A stretch of DNA of 64,000 nt from Dactylosporangium roseum (GTDB lineage Bacteria; Actinomycetota; Actinomycetes; Mycobacteriales; Micromonosporaceae): assembly GCF_025264685.1 (NCBI RefSeq), contig NZ_CP073721.1, positions 7,581,501-7,645,500 on the forward strand, read 5' to 3'. The notes below the pieces were generated by a model, which saw nothing but the letters and a program-made list of their open reading frames with translations, ran no database searches and was not told the DNA's origin. How positions within the stretch are numbered: position 1 is the first letter of the stretch; each line of letters opens with the position of its first letter. Below are positions 52,250 to 61,334 of the stretch, piece by piece. Made by a program: the position numbers and the translations under genes.

Positions 52250-52894
52250 ATGGTCCCTGGCGCCACCACCGACGGCCGGCTCGCCCGCGGCGAGCGGTCC
52301 CGCGCCGCCGCGCTCGACGCCGCCGTCGTCCTTGCCACCGAGTCCGGCCTCGACGGGCTCTCGCTGAGCCAGCTCGCCGACCGGCTCGGGGTGAGCAAGT
52401 CCGGACTCTTCGCGCACTGGCGCACCAAGGAGGAGTTGCAGCTCGCCGCGGTGGCGCACGCACAGGAGCGCTTCACGAACACGGTGGTTCGCCCGGCCCT
52501 GCGCGCGCCGCGAGGCATCCGGCGGCTGTGGGCCTTGCACGAGTCGCGCCTCGCGGACGTCTCGTCGGGCGCGCTGCCCGGCGGCTGCTTCTTCACCAAC
52601 ACGCAGTTCGAGTTCGTCGCACGGCCCGGCAGCGTCCAGGACGCGCTGTCCGGCGCACTGGCGGCCTGGCACGTGCTGCTGGAGCGGCTGATCGTCGAGG
52701 CCGTCGAGCTCGGCGAGCTGCGTGACGACGTCCACCCGGCGCAGCTTGCCTTCGAGCTCAACGCGTACGGCACCGCGGCGGTCTACGAGTCGCGGCTGCT
52801 GGACGAGGTCCAAGTCTTCACCTACGCGTGGACGGCCGCCCTCGTGCGGCTCCGCGGTCTGAGCCCGACACCGTCTCTCCTTCCGGAGGTCTGA
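52250..52894 (+). CDS. TetR-family regulator
   Basis: A 214-residue repressor: ERSRAAALDAAVVLATESGL, helix-turn-helix LSLSQLADRLGVSKSGLFAH, WRTKEELQ, and a TetR_C-type ligand half (ALPGGCFFTNTQFEFVARPG). It forms an operon with the thioesterase that starts four bases after its stop, and probably represses both through the palindrome at 52214. An acyl-CoA ligand would fit the partner, an inference. Confidence 0.88.
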   Translation: MVPGATTDGRLARGERSRAAALDAAVVLATESGLDGLSLSQLADRLGVSKSGLFAHWRTKEELQLAAVAHAQERFTNTVVRPALRAPRGIRRLWALHESRLADVSSGALPGGCFFTNTQFEFVARPGSVQDALSGALAAWHVLLERLIVEAVELGELRDDVHPAQLAFELNAYGTAAVYESRLLDEVQVFTYAWTAALVRLRGLSPTPSLLPEV

Positions 52895-52898
52895 TCCG

Positions 52899-53345
52899 AT
52901 GCACGGTCACGTCCAGCCCTTCGAGGTCCACTTCGACGACCTCGACGCGATGGGCATCGTCCACAACGCGCGCTACGCCGTCTTCCTCGAGCGCGCCCTG
53001 TCCCAGTGGTGGGCCTCCCGCGGCCACTCCTACGCCGGCGGCCGGCCCACGACCTCCGACGTGATGCACGCCGTCGCGGAGTATTCGATCTCGTACCGTT
53101 CGCCGGTGCGCGGCACGGGCGAGATCGGTGTGCACTTCTGGGTCGAGACCCTCGGCGAGAGCAGCGCGGTGTACTGCTTCCGCATCCTGTCCGCCGACGG
53201 GCAGACGGTGCACGCGGAGGGCCGGCGCGTCAACGTCAAGCTCGACCCGCGGACGCTGCGGCCGGCCCCGTGGAGCGACGACGCCCGCTCGGCGGTGCGG
53301 GAGCTACTCGCGGTGCCGGTGGAAGAACTCGCGCAGCAGCACTGA
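52899..53345 (+). CDS. Acyl-CoA thioesterase (4HBT/YbgC-like)
   Basis: A 148-residue hotdog thioesterase with the YbgC/4HBT active-site loop HFDDLDAMGIVHNARYAVFLE (Asp at about 17), then YSISYRSPVRGTGEIGVHFW. It releases acyl chains from CoA. CGGAGG precedes ATG 52899. Its last 42 bp overlap the end of the convergent tadA gene. Confidence 0.87.
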   Translation: MHGHVQPFEVHFDDLDAMGIVHNARYAVFLERALSQWWASRGHSYAGGRPTTSDVMHAVAEYSISYRSPVRGTGEIGVHFWVETLGESSAVYCFRILSADGQTVHAEGRRVNVKLDPRTLRPAPWSDDARSAVRELLAVPVEELAQQH

Positions 53346-53735
53346 CGACTCGGCCTCCAGCACCCCGCCGATCACCTCCGGCCGGTGGGTGAGCCGCCGG
53401 TCGCGCATGACGTCCCACAGCGAGCCGGCGGCTCCCGTCTTGGGCTCCCAGGCCCCGAAGACGACGGTGCCGACGCGGGCCAGCACGACGGCTCCGGCGC
53501 ACATCGTGCACGGCTCGACGGTGACGACGAGGACGCAGTCCTCGAGCCGCCACTCCCCGCGCCGCTGGGCGGCCCGCCGGAGCGCCAGCAGCTCGGCGTG
53601 GGCGGTGGGGTCCCCGGTCTTCTCCCGCTCGTTGTGCGCGGCGCCGAGCTCCTGCCCGTCGGGCCCGAGGACGACCGCCCCGATGGGCACGTCGTCCCCG
53701 GCGCCAGCCGCCACGTCGAGCGCCCGGCGCATGGC
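53304..53735 (-). CDS. tadA: tRNA adenosine-34 deaminase
   Basis: A 143-residue zinc deaminase that turns A34 of tRNA-Arg(ACG) to inosine. Motifs: VPIGAVVLGPDGQELG, zinc ligand and proton shuttle TAHAELLAL, and VEPCTMCAGAVVLAR with FGAWEPKTGAAGSLW. ATG 53735 follows GAAGGGGCC; the frame is open upstream to a possible start at 53849, but that stretch is low-complexity. It overlaps the thioesterase gene end by 42 bp. The deaminase-associated protein is encoded just upstream. Confidence 0.93.
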   Translation of the reverse strand, partial: AMRRALDVAAGAGDDVPIGAVVLGPDGQELGAAHNEREKTGDPTAHAELLALRRAAQRRGEWRLEDCVLVVTVEPCTMCAGAVVLARVGTVVFGAWEPKTGAAGSLWDVMRDRRLTHRPEVIGGVLEAESSVLLREFFHRHRE

Positions 53736-53875
53736 CCCTTCCCACCGCCGCACCCGGTCCTCCCTCCGCGCCCCGGCACCGTCCCGGCGCTCGCCTCCAG
53801 CGGCCCGCGCTCGGAGCAGGCCGCCGGCGGCGGTCACGTCCGGGGACATACTGCCGGCGGCCCGGGCAGGCGCGC

Positions 53876-54394
53876 TCAGGCGTCCCGGAGTTCCTCGATC
53901 TCGTCGCCCGCGCCGACGGCCTGGCAGATCTCGGCCGTCAGGTCGGCCGGGAGCATGCCCTCCTGGGCGCACAGCTCCAGCAGGCGGCCGCCCGACAGGC
54001 CGAGATCGGCGAGCAGCTCGGGGTCGCCGACCGGCTCGACCTCCGGCTCCGCCGACGGGCGCTCCTCCTCATCCTCCTCGGACGGCTCCTCGTCGACCGC
54101 GGCGACCTCCGGCAACTGCTCCTCGATGTCGCCGAGGAGGATGGCGCCCAGGCGCGACTCCTCGGCGAACACCGAGTCGGAGCCGAAGACGCGCAGGTCC
54201 TCTCCCTCGTCGAGGCGCAGGATCGCCAGGTAGGCATCGTCGGACTCGACGAACAGCAGCGACACCGACGCCTCAGCGTCGACGTCGCGCAAGCGATCGG
54301 TGATCTCTTCGATGTCGGCGGCGCCACTGAGGTCGAGCTCGGCAGCAGCCCAGCCCTCGGCGCCACGCGTGACAGCGGCAGCGAAGTACGACAC
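53876..54394 (-). CDS. tRNA adenosine deaminase-associated protein
   Basis: A 172-residue acidic protein regularly found next to tadA in actinobacteria. It begins MSYFAAAVTRGAEGWAAAEL, has VSLLFVESDDAYLAILRLDE and FGSDSVFAEESRLGAILLG, an acidic low-complexity middle (DEEPSEEDEEER) and an end with LGLSGGRLLELCAQEGMLP. Function unknown. The gene is 140 bp upstream of the tadA start on the same strand. Confidence 0.88.
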   Translation of the reverse strand: MSYFAAAVTRGAEGWAAAELDLSGAADIEEITDRLRDVDAEASVSLLFVESDDAYLAILRLDEGEDLRVFGSDSVFAEESRLGAILLGDIEEQLPEVAAVDEEPSEEDEEERPSAEPEVEPVGDPELLADLGLSGGRLLELCAQEGMLPADLTAEICQAVGAGDEIEELRDA

Positions 54395-54477
54395 GGTCCC
54401 CCCGGTCGGTGCTCGTCGTTACGCGTGAACACTATTCGAGCGAGTCACCGGTTGGCGGTGAAGGCCCCCGGATGTGT

Positions 54478-54645
54478 TTAGTCGGCGAGTCGTCGCCGGT
54501 TTGCGATCAGCGCTCGGAGGCGGTCGGCACGCAGCCGACGGGGACGGAACCGCTCGCGGAGCGCCTTCGCGTCCGCAAGCTCAACCAGCAGCGCGAGCCG
54601 CCGGCGACGCCGCTCGGGGTCGAGCCGCTGCAGCCTCAAAGCCAT
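54478..54645 (-). CDS. Possible small basic protein, unrecognised
   Basis: A 55-residue ORF from ATG 54645: MALRLQRLDPERRRRRLALL then VELADAKALRERFRPRRLRA. It is very Arg/Leu-rich and helical. No clear ribosome site and no family known to me; it could be spurious. An in-frame TTG at 54705 would add a short hydrophobic segment. Confidence 0.35.
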   Translation of the reverse strand: MALRLQRLDPERRRRRLALLVELADAKALRERFRPRRLRADRLRALIANRRRLAD

Positions 54646-54743
54646 GTTGCTGAGCGTGATGCTCGCCGCAATCCACGTCAAGAGCACACGCCAAAGTCCG
54701 CGCAACGGCTACCCAGCGTCGCTCGCCCCATCCAGGAACGTGG

Positions 54744-55310
54744 CTACCAGAGCAGCCAGTCACCACCGGCCATCCGGTAGCCGACGACAAGGCCGGCGAT
54801 CGCCACCGCGACCCCGCTGGCGATCGCCACGCCGACCGCGACACCCCGGTCGCCGAAGCGGGCGAGGACCGCCGAGGCGCCCCAGGCGAGGATGCCCGCG
54901 ATGAGCGTCAGCCAGATATACCCCCGGGCCGAGGTCGCCAGCAGCCCGAACAACAGCATCCAGCCGGCACCGACGGCGGCGCCGGCGGTGACCATGGGGC
55001 TGCGCACGGGGAGCGGCTCGCGATAGGTGGGCCTGGGCTGGCTCACCACGAACACGGGCGGGCGCAGCGCACCCTGCCATGCCCCGTGTTGCGCGGCGGG
55101 CGTCGGCGGGCGGGAAGCACTCATCCGCGGCGGCGGTCCGATCACCGGCGGGCCCATCGCGCCGGGCCATGACTGCCGCGCCGCGCCCACCGGAGCGGGC
55201 ATGCCGGCCGTCACCGGACGGGGCCAGCCGGCCGTCGCGGGTGCCGCCTGCCCGGCAGGCGCGGGACCGGACGCGTCCGGCTCCCTCCACTGCGACTCGC
55301 TCACTGCCAC
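54744..55310 (-). CDS. Membrane protein with proline-rich N-terminus
   Basis: A 188-residue protein. Residues 1-100 are Pro/Ala-rich and probably disordered in the cytoplasm; then three membrane segments (SPMVTAGAAVGAGWMLLFGL, YIWLTLIAGILAWGASAVL, GVAVGVAIASGVAVAIAGLV) and a short end. Such proteins are common and uncharacterised in actinomycetes. GTG 55310 is the start. No neighbour suggests a role. Confidence 0.7.
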   Translation of the reverse strand: MAVSESQWREPDASGPAPAGQAAPATAGWPRPVTAGMPAPVGAARQSWPGAMGPPVIGPPPRMSASRPPTPAAQHGAWQGALRPPVFVVSQPRPTYREPLPVRSPMVTAGAAVGAGWMLLFGLLATSARGYIWLTLIAGILAWGASAVLARFGDRGVAVGVAIASGVAVAIAGLVVGYRMAGGDWLLW

Positions 55311-55381
55311 AAAAAGCAGCTTAGCCCGGCCGTCCGAGCGGGACGACCGGGCCGCAGCCCGCGACTACCGGCTGCCGAATG

Positions 55382-56530
55382 TCATCCGAACAGGGCGAGG
55401 CGCTTCTGACTCACGCCGCCGATGGTCGTGAACTCCCCGGTGGCGGCGACAAGGCCGAGCCGCGGGTCGGCGACGAGCGCCCGCACACCGGCGATCCCGT
55501 TGGCCTGTGGCGCCCAGTCGAGCAGCTTGCCGTCCTTGTCCGCGGCGGCGAGCTTGACCCGGGAGACCGAGCCGTCGGTGCAGGCGCCCTTGGCACCGTT
55601 GTTGCCGGTGGTGCAGGCCTTGTCGAAATGGCCCCCGATGTACGCCACCCCGCCCATCGTGGCGACGGCCTGGACGTCACCGTCGAAGACCCTGGTCCAG
55701 CGGGCATTGCCGGTGGGGGTGAACGCGATCGCGCGGCCGCCCTGGCCGCCCATGCCGGCGTAGACGGTGCCGTCGTCGCCGACGGCCACAGCCAGTACCA
55801 CCGCTGATGGCCGCGGCAGGAAACCCTTGTCCAGCGATCCGCTGACCGGGTCGACGGCGGTGAGCCGGAGGGTGTTGCTGACGCCGTTGGTCTTGTGGAA
55901 CGAGCCGCCGAGGTAGACCCGGCTCGCGGTCACGGCCAGCGTCTCGACCCGGTCGTCGGTGGTGGGCGCCCAGCGGGTGTCCAGCGCGCCGGTCGCGATG
56001 TCGAACGCGGCCAGGTTGGTGCGCTCGGCGGCGTCGATGGCGGTGAACCGCCCGCCGATGTAGAGCCGGCCACCGCCGACCCCGACGGCGACCGGCGCGC
56101 CGCCGGAAACCGAGTGGCTGAACGCGCTGACGGCGCCCGTGGTCGCGTCGAGCTCGGCGATCGAGTCCCGTTTCACCCCGGACACCTTCAAAAAGTCACC
56201 AACCACATACACAGAGTTACCGGCAGTGGCGAGCCCGCGAACCGTGGCGTCGGCCGCGGGAGCCCAGTCGAGCAGGGCTCCGGTGCGGGCGTTGAAGGCC
56301 GCGAGCCGGGTCCGCGGGTAGCTCTTGCCGCTCACGATCGCCTTGCTGAAGGACCCGCCGACGAAGACGGTATCGCCCAAATAGGCCGCTGACCACACGG
56401 TTCCGTCGAACGACGGGGACCGCAGAGGGCTGCGCTCCACGACGGCGGCACCCGCCGCCTGGGCGCCGGCCAGCGCGGCGGCCGTGGCGGCGGCCACTAC
56501 GCAGAGAGCGGTTTTCAGGATGAGTCGCAT
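55382..56530 (-). CDS. Secreted beta-propeller (delta-60 repeat) protein
   Basis: A 382-residue exported protein. Signal peptide [20 protein letters not shown] with cleavage near AGA-AVV. The rest consists of six or seven blade-like repeats of the form (V/L)Y(V/I/L)GG(S/R/H)F...L(A/T)A(F/V/A)(D/N)...G(A/S/K)LLDWAP, the delta-60/DUF5122 pattern. Extracellular propellers of this type usually bind carbohydrate or protein; no catalytic residues are recognised. Divergent from tyrA. Confidence 0.83.
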   Translation of the reverse strand: MRLILKTALCVVAAATAAALAGAQAAGAAVVERSPLRSPSFDGTVWSAAYLGDTVFVGGSFSKAIVSGKSYPRTRLAAFNARTGALLDWAPAADATVRGLATAGNSVYVVGDFLKVSGVKRDSIAELDATTGAVSAFSHSVSGGAPVAVGVGGGRLYIGGRFTAIDAAERTNLAAFDIATGALDTRWAPTTDDRVETLAVTASRVYLGGSFHKTNGVSNTLRLTAVDPVSGSLDKGFLPRPSAVVLAVAVGDDGTVYAGMGGQGGRAIAFTPTGNARWTRVFDGDVQAVATMGGVAYIGGHFDKACTTGNNGAKGACTDGSVSRVKLAAADKDGKLLDWAPQANGIAGVRALVADPRLGLVAATGEFTTIGGVSQKRLALFG

Positions 56531-56625
56531 GGAGCACACCGTAACGACTCGTAACTGACGAAAACGCCACTAATCGGGTCGCATAAGGCGTTCGGCGGGA
56601 CGTCCCGAGCCGAAAGGGTGATCCG

Positions 56626-57651
56626 GTGGTGTGCGACAGTTCCGCAGTGCGTGATGCGACGTTGAACGTGGCGGTCATCGGTCTCGGGCTGATCGGCGGA
56701 TCTGTCCTGCGGGCGCTCGCGGTGCACGGGCACCGGGTCAGCGGCTACGACGCCGACCCGGCCACCCGGGCGACCGCCCGCACCGCCGCCGCGCAGGCAC
56801 CGGCCAATGCCCGCTGGCACGTCACCGGCACCATCGCCGACGCGGTCCGGGACGCGGATCTGACCGTCGTCGCCGTGCCGCTGCCGTCGGTCGGCGCGGT
56901 CTTCGACGAGCTGGCCTCCCTCGCGTACGTCGGCGTCGTCACCGACGTGACCTCGGTGAAGGGGCCGGTCCGCGACCTGGCGCTCGACCGGCTGCGCACC
57001 GGCGGCCAGTCCCTGGCGACGTTCATCGGCGGGCACCCGATGGCCGGCCGGGAAACGTCCGGTTTCACGGCGGCCGACCCGCGGCTGTTCGAGGGCTGCG
57101 CCTGGGTGCTGTGCCTGACCGGGGACGGCGCCGGCATCCGCGACTGGCTCGAACTCGCGGCGCTGGTCACCGGCCTGGGCGCCCGGGTCGTGCCGGCCAC
57201 CGCCGACGAGCACGACCACGCCGTGGCGGCGATCTCGCACGTGCCGCACCTCGTGGCGGCGGCCATGGCGGCACGGGTGGCCAGCGACCCGCTCGCCGGC
57301 ACGCTGGCCGCGGGCTCGTTCCGCGACGGCACCCGGGTCGCCGCGGCCCGGCCGGAGCTGACCGCGGCGATGTGCGGCGGCAACGCGCCGGCGGTGCTGG
57401 CCGCCCTGGACGCCGTGCTCGCCGACCTCAACGCCGCCCGGGCGATCCTCGACGGCTCAGACCCGATCGGCGCGCTGACGCCTTGGCTGACACCCGGCTA
57501 CACCGCCCGGCTGGCCTGGCCGCCGCGGCCCGGCGAGACCGCCGACCTGCCGGCCCGGGCGGACGTGCTGCTCCGCCTGGGCCGGGTCGGCGGCTGGATC
57601 GAGTCGGTGTCGACCGATCGCAAGACCGTCCACGCGGCCCGCCCGTCCTGA
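56626..57651 (+). CDS. tyrA: Prephenate dehydrogenase
   Basis: A 341-residue enzyme of tyrosine synthesis. NAD-binding start LNVAVIGLGLIGGSVLRALA, VVTDVTSVKGPV, the active-site FIGGHPMAGRETSGF, then DEHDHAVAAISHVPHLVAAA. There is no ACT domain and no fused chorismate mutase, the short actinobacterial form. GTG 56626 is used; GTG 56647 is a plausible later start. It ends 13 bp before a family-1 hairpin. Confidence 0.93.
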   Translation: MVCDSSAVRDATLNVAVIGLGLIGGSVLRALAVHGHRVSGYDADPATRATARTAAAQAPANARWHVTGTIADAVRDADLTVVAVPLPSVGAVFDELASLAYVGVVTDVTSVKGPVRDLALDRLRTGGQSLATFIGGHPMAGRETSGFTAADPRLFEGCAWVLCLTGDGAGIRDWLELAALVTGLGARVVPATADEHDHAVAAISHVPHLVAAAMAARVASDPLAGTLAAGSFRDGTRVAAARPELTAAMCGGNAPAVLAALDAVLADLNAARAILDGSDPIGALTPWLTPGYTARLAWPPRPGETADLPARADVLLRLGRVGGWIESVSTDRKTVHAARPS

Positions 57652-57664
57652 CCCACCCTCCTTG

Positions 57665-57741
57665 CGTTGATCTTGCAGTTGTGGTGCCGCGACACTCCCG
57701 CGATGTCCGGGTTCGCCAGCACCACAACTGCAAGATCAACG
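57665..57741. repeat. Family-1 palindromic repeat, copy 4
   Basis: Arms CGTTGATCTTGCAGTTGTGG and its complement around a loop CGCGACACTCCC...TTCGCCA. Base pairs at the arm ends are T-A where copies 1-2 have C-G, so pairing is kept. Its right arm contains the mtnA stop codon (TGA of GTTGATC read on the minus strand). Lies between convergent tyrA and mtnA. Confidence 0.92.
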
Positions 57742-58701
57742 GGGTGGGGCGGGGCGCCAGACGCGCCGGTCGGTGACGATCGCGGTCACCAGCGACGCCG
57801 GGGTCACGTCGAACGCGGGGTTCACGGCCGACGTGCCCTCGGGGGCCGCCGCGCCGACCACCTCGGCCGAGCCGCGGTCCTCGATCTCGACCTTGTCGCC
57901 GCTCGGGGTGTCCGGGTCGACGGTCGACTCCGGCGCCACGCAGATGAACGGGATACCGGCCGCCGCCGCGCCCAGCGCGTGGGCGTAGCTGCCCACCTTG
58001 TTCACCACGTCGCCGTTGGCGCAGATCCGGTCCGCGCCCAGGATGACCGCGTCGACCTCGCCGCGGGCCATGAGGAACGGCCCGGCCGAGTCCACCGCCA
58101 GCCGGTGCGGCACGCCGGCCCGGCCCAGCTCCCACGTCGTCAGCCGCGCGCCCTGGAGCAGCGGCCGGGTCTCGCTCGCGATCACACCGGCCAGGGCGCC
58201 CCGGCGGTGCAATTCGAACACCACCGCCAATGCCGTGCCCTCGACCACCGTCGCCAGCCCGCCGGTGTTGCAATGCGTCAGCAGCCGGGCGCCCGGGCCG
58301 CACAACTCCTGCACCAGGTCGGCGCCCCGCCGCCCCATTTCCGCCGAACTCGCGATTTCCTCGTCCCGCACCCGCAATGCCTCTTCGAGCACCGCGTCGA
58401 AAGACGGCAACAACGCCGCCGCCCGTCGCGCGCCGCGGGCCAGGTTCACCGCCGTCGGCCGTGCGGTCTCCACGAGGTGTACGGCCTGAGCCCGCGCCTC
58501 GCCGTCCGCGTGTTGCCTGGCGGCCAGCGCGACCCCCAACGCACCCGCCACCCCGAGCGCGGGAGCGCCACGCACCGCCAGCCGCTGGATCGCCTCGACG
58601 AGCTGCTCGACGGTCGTCAGCCGCAGGAAGACCATCTCCTTGGGCAGGAGGGTCTGATCTACGACGACAACCGCGTCGTCAATCCAGTCAATGGTGCGCA
58701 T
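57736..58701 (-). CDS. mtnA: S-methyl-5-thioribose-1-phosphate isomerase
   Basis: A 321-residue isomerase of the methionine salvage pathway. Signatures: VRGAPALGVAGALGVALAA, the catalytic Cys in LLTHCNTGGLA, ETRPLLQGARLT, the catalytic Asp in VILGADRICANGDVVNKVGS and PFICVAPESTVD. ATG 58701 is the start. The stop codon lies inside a family-1 repeat. No other salvage gene is adjacent. Confidence 0.94.
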   Translation of the reverse strand: MRTIDWIDDAVVVVDQTLLPKEMVFLRLTTVEQLVEAIQRLAVRGAPALGVAGALGVALAARQHADGEARAQAVHLVETARPTAVNLARGARRAAALLPSFDAVLEEALRVRDEEIASSAEMGRRGADLVQELCGPGARLLTHCNTGGLATVVEGTALAVVFELHRRGALAGVIASETRPLLQGARLTTWELGRAGVPHRLAVDSAGPFLMARGEVDAVILGADRICANGDVVNKVGSYAHALGAAAAGIPFICVAPESTVDPDTPSGDKVEIEDRGSAEVVGAAAPEGTSAVNPAFDVTPASLVTAIVTDRRVWRPAPPR

Positions 58702-58807
58702 CAATGGTCCGTTCCCGATGGCCGCGCCGGGTGAAGCGCGGGAATTCGTCCGTTCGGTTTTGTGAAAGTCCCGACGCCTGACGTTGACGAGCGTACATTC
58801 GGGATTC

Positions 58808-59254
58808 ATGAGCACCGTATTGGCGCTCGCGACAGTCCCCGTCCTCATGGCCGCCGGACTGCTCGCGTTGATGAAGGTCCCGACACATCTCCAGCTCACC
58901 GTGACCGACACCGCGCTGATCATCGAACCACAGGGACTCGACCGCTGGTGGACCCGCCGCGAGCGGATCGAGGTGCCGCTGACCACGGTCAGCTCCATCC
59001 GCATCGTGCCCCGGTCCGAGACGCCCGCGCTCGGCGGCCGGCACGGCGGTCTGCACCTCGACGGCATCATCACGGCCGGCGTCTTCGGCGGCACGTTCTG
59101 GGATGTGCGGCGCGGCGACCAGCTTCTGATGATCCGCTGCCACCCGGGCTCGGAGTTCACCACGCTGGTGCTGCAGTTCGCCAACCCGTTCGCCACGCTG
59201 ACCCGCACCCGGACCGTGGTCGCGCACAAAGGCTCGCGGAGCACTAGCGTCTGA
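58808..59254 (+). CDS. Membrane-anchored PH-like domain protein
   Basis: A 148-residue protein with one N-terminal membrane segment (VLALATVPVLMAAGLLALM) and a strand-rich domain (LQLTVTDTALIIEPQGLDR, VPLTTVSSIRIVPR, HLDGIITAGVFGGTFWDVR, LMIRCHPGSEFTTLVLQFAN) like bacterial PH domains. Function unknown. ATG 58808; divergent from mtnA. The PHP gene follows four bases after its stop, so the two form an operon. Confidence 0.78.
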   Translation: MSTVLALATVPVLMAAGLLALMKVPTHLQLTVTDTALIIEPQGLDRWWTRRERIEVPLTTVSSIRIVPRSETPALGGRHGGLHLDGIITAGVFGGTFWDVRRGDQLLMIRCHPGSEFTTLVLQFANPFATLTRTRTVVAHKGSRSTSV

Positions 59255-59257
59255 CGC

Positions 59258-60301
59258 ATGCCAACCGCTCGCGACCCGCTGGCCGATCTGCGACGCATCG
59301 CGTTTCTGCTGGAGCGGGCCCACGAGAAGACCTATCGCGTCCGTGCGTTCCGGGGCGCCGCCGCCGTGCTGGCCAAGCTGCCGGAGGGCGAGATCGCCAC
59401 CCGTGCCGCCGCCGGCAAACTGACCGAGCTGGCGGGCGTCGGCGACGTGACGGCACGCTGCGTGGTCGAGTCGCTCAACGGCGAGGAGCCGGTCTACCTG
59501 CGCCGGCTCGAGTCCACCGCCGGTCAGGACCTCGACGCGGAGACCGCCGCCCTGCGCGCCGCGCTGCGCGGCGACTGCCACGCGCACTCCGACTGGTCCG
59601 ACGGCGGTTCGCCGATCGACGAGATGGCGCTGGCCGCCGCCGAGCTCGGCCACGAGTACCTCGTGCTGACCGACCACTCGCCGCGCCTGACCGTGGCGCG
59701 TGGGCTGTCCGCCGAGCGGCTGGCCGAGCAGCTCGACGTCGTCGCCGAGATCAACGCCGGCTTCGCGGGCCTCGACATGTCGTTTCGCATCCTCACCGGT
59801 ATCGAGGTCGACATCCTCGCCGACGGGTCGCTCGACCAGACCGACGAGTTGCTGGCGCGGCTCGACGTCGTGGTGGGCTCGGTGCACAGCAACCTCAAGG
59901 ACGAGTCCGCGGTCATGACCAAGCGGATGGTCACCGCGCTGACCAATCCGCACCTGGACATCCTTGGCCACTGCACCGGGCGGCTGATCACCGGCGGCCG
60001 CGGCACCCGGGGCGAGAGCCAGTTCGACCCGGCGGCCGTCTTCGGCGCGGCGGTCGAGCACGACAAGGCCATCGAGATCAACTCGCGGCCGGAGCGGCTC
60101 GACCCGCCGAAGCGGCTGCTGCGGATCGCGCTCGAAACGGGCTGCCGGTTCTCGATCGACACCGACGCGCACGCGCCGGGCCAGCTCGACTGGCTACCCA
60201 ACGGCTGCGCGCGCGCCGTCGCCTGCGGTGTCCCGGCTGACCGCATCGTCAACACGATGCCCGCCGCCGGCCTGCTCGCGTGGACGGCCTCGCACGGCTG
60301 A
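59258..60301 (+). CDS. PHP-domain phosphoesterase with PolX-like helical N-terminus
   Basis: A 347-residue protein. Residues 1-90 resemble the helix-hairpin-helix 8-kDa region of PolX (IAFLLERAHEKTYRVRAFRG, LTELAGVGDVTARCVVESL). Residues 105-345 are a PHP metallophosphoesterase: GDCHAHSDWSDGGSP, YLVLTDHSPRL, GIEVDIL, VVVGSVHSNL, LDILGHCTGR, SIDTDAHAP supply the metal ligands. The polymerase palm is absent. Relatives are DNA-repair nucleases or histidinol-phosphatase-like enzymes. Its last 108 bp overlap the convergent EamA gene. Confidence 0.87.
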   Translation: MPTARDPLADLRRIAFLLERAHEKTYRVRAFRGAAAVLAKLPEGEIATRAAAGKLTELAGVGDVTARCVVESLNGEEPVYLRRLESTAGQDLDAETAALRAALRGDCHAHSDWSDGGSPIDEMALAAAELGHEYLVLTDHSPRLTVARGLSAERLAEQLDVVAEINAGFAGLDMSFRILTGIEVDILADGSLDQTDELLARLDVVVGSVHSNLKDESAVMTKRMVTALTNPHLDILGHCTGRLITGGRGTRGESQFDPAAVFGAAVEHDKAIEINSRPERLDPPKRLLRIALETGCRFSIDTDAHAPGQLDWLPNGCARAVACGVPADRIVNTMPAAGLLAWTASHG

Positions 60302-61201
60302 GAACAGGCCCTGCGAGGCGGCGACGCCGGCCAGGACGATGATCCCGCCCACCGGCTGGTGCCAGGTCAGCGTCTCGCCGAGGAAGACGGTGCCGGCGAC
60401 CGCGGCCACGAACGGCGGCAGGTAGGTGACCATCGAGCCGGTGGTCACGCCCGCGGTCCGGACGACGTGGAAGTTCAGGGCGAAGGCGATGCCGGTACCG
60501 AAGACGCCCAGGGCGACGACAGCGAGGTACACGCGGGGCGAGTGGCCCAGCGGGTTCGGCGGGGCACCGGCGATCAGCGGGGCGGCGATCAGCAGGTGGA
60601 GGGTCGACATGACGAGCTGGCCGATCGAGAGCTGGAGCGGGGTCATGTCGAAGTGCTTCATGAGCCAGCGCGTGTAGTTGAACGCGATGCCGTAGCAGAG
60701 GACCGCGCCGAAGAGCATGACCTGACCGGTCAGCGAGCTGCCGCCGACCCCCTCCCAGACGCCGAGGACGACGAGCACCCCGGCGAAGCCGATGAGCAGG
60801 CCGCTGAGCTGGCGACGGCCGGGGCGCTCGCCGCGCACCGCGATCAGGGTCACCAGCAGCGTGGTGAGCGGCGCGGTGCCGTTCCAGATGCCGGCCAGGA
60901 CCGACGGCACCCGCTGCTCGGCGTAGCCGAACAGGGTGAAGGGGATGGTGGTGGCGAACAGCGAGAACACGAAGAGGTGGCCCCACAGCCGGGCACCGCG
61001 GGGCAACGGCAGGCGACGCAGGGCCAGGTAGCCGAGCAGTGTGAGCGCGCCGAGCGCGACGCGGTAGCCGGCGATGTAGACCGGCTCCAGCTCGACGAGC
61101 GCGTCCTTGATGAACATGAAGCTGGTGCCCCAGATGAGCGCGACCGCCAGGAAGGCGGGTAACCAGCGGTTCACCGGAGCGTCAGGGGTGCGGCTCGACA
61201 T
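60194..61201 (-). CDS. EamA-family (DMT) transporter
   Basis: A 335-residue transporter with ten membrane segments in two EamA repeats: LPAFLAVALIWGTSFMFIKD at the start of the first and VMLFGAVLCYGIAFNYTRWL of the second, ending LVFLGETLTWHQ-like and GGIIVLAGVAASQGL. Substrate unknown, often metabolite export. The natural domain ends near residue 300; the last 35 residues are read antisense to the PHP gene and are probably a tail of little function. Confidence 0.87.
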   Translation of the reverse strand: MSSRTPDAPVNRWLPAFLAVALIWGTSFMFIKDALVELEPVYIAGYRVALGALTLLGYLALRRLPLPRGARLWGHLFVFSLFATTIPFTLFGYAEQRVPSVLAGIWNGTAPLTTLLVTLIAVRGERPGRRQLSGLLIGFAGVLVVLGVWEGVGGSSLTGQVMLFGAVLCYGIAFNYTRWLMKHFDMTPLQLSIGQLVMSTLHLLIAAPLIAGAPPNPLGHSPRVYLAVVALGVFGTGIAFALNFHVVRTAGVTTGSMVTYLPPFVAAVAGTVFLGETLTWHQPVGGIIVLAGVAASQGLFSAVRGRPREQAGGGHRVDDAVSRDTAGDGARAAVG

Positions 61202-61334
61202 GGGCCTTACTTTGCTCCGCGCGGGGCGTCGCCGTCGCGCGGATTTCGGACCTTGAAACGCAGGTCAAGCCACCCGTTGGGAATTGGCCTGCGCCCGGAC
61301 CGCGGCGGAGCGCCCTGTCGCGTAGGGTCGGCGC

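Noticed and set aside
58688-60172. 494-codon open frame opposite the PH-like and PHP genes
   Set aside because: Shadow frame; the plus strand carries complete PHP metal-binding motifs.
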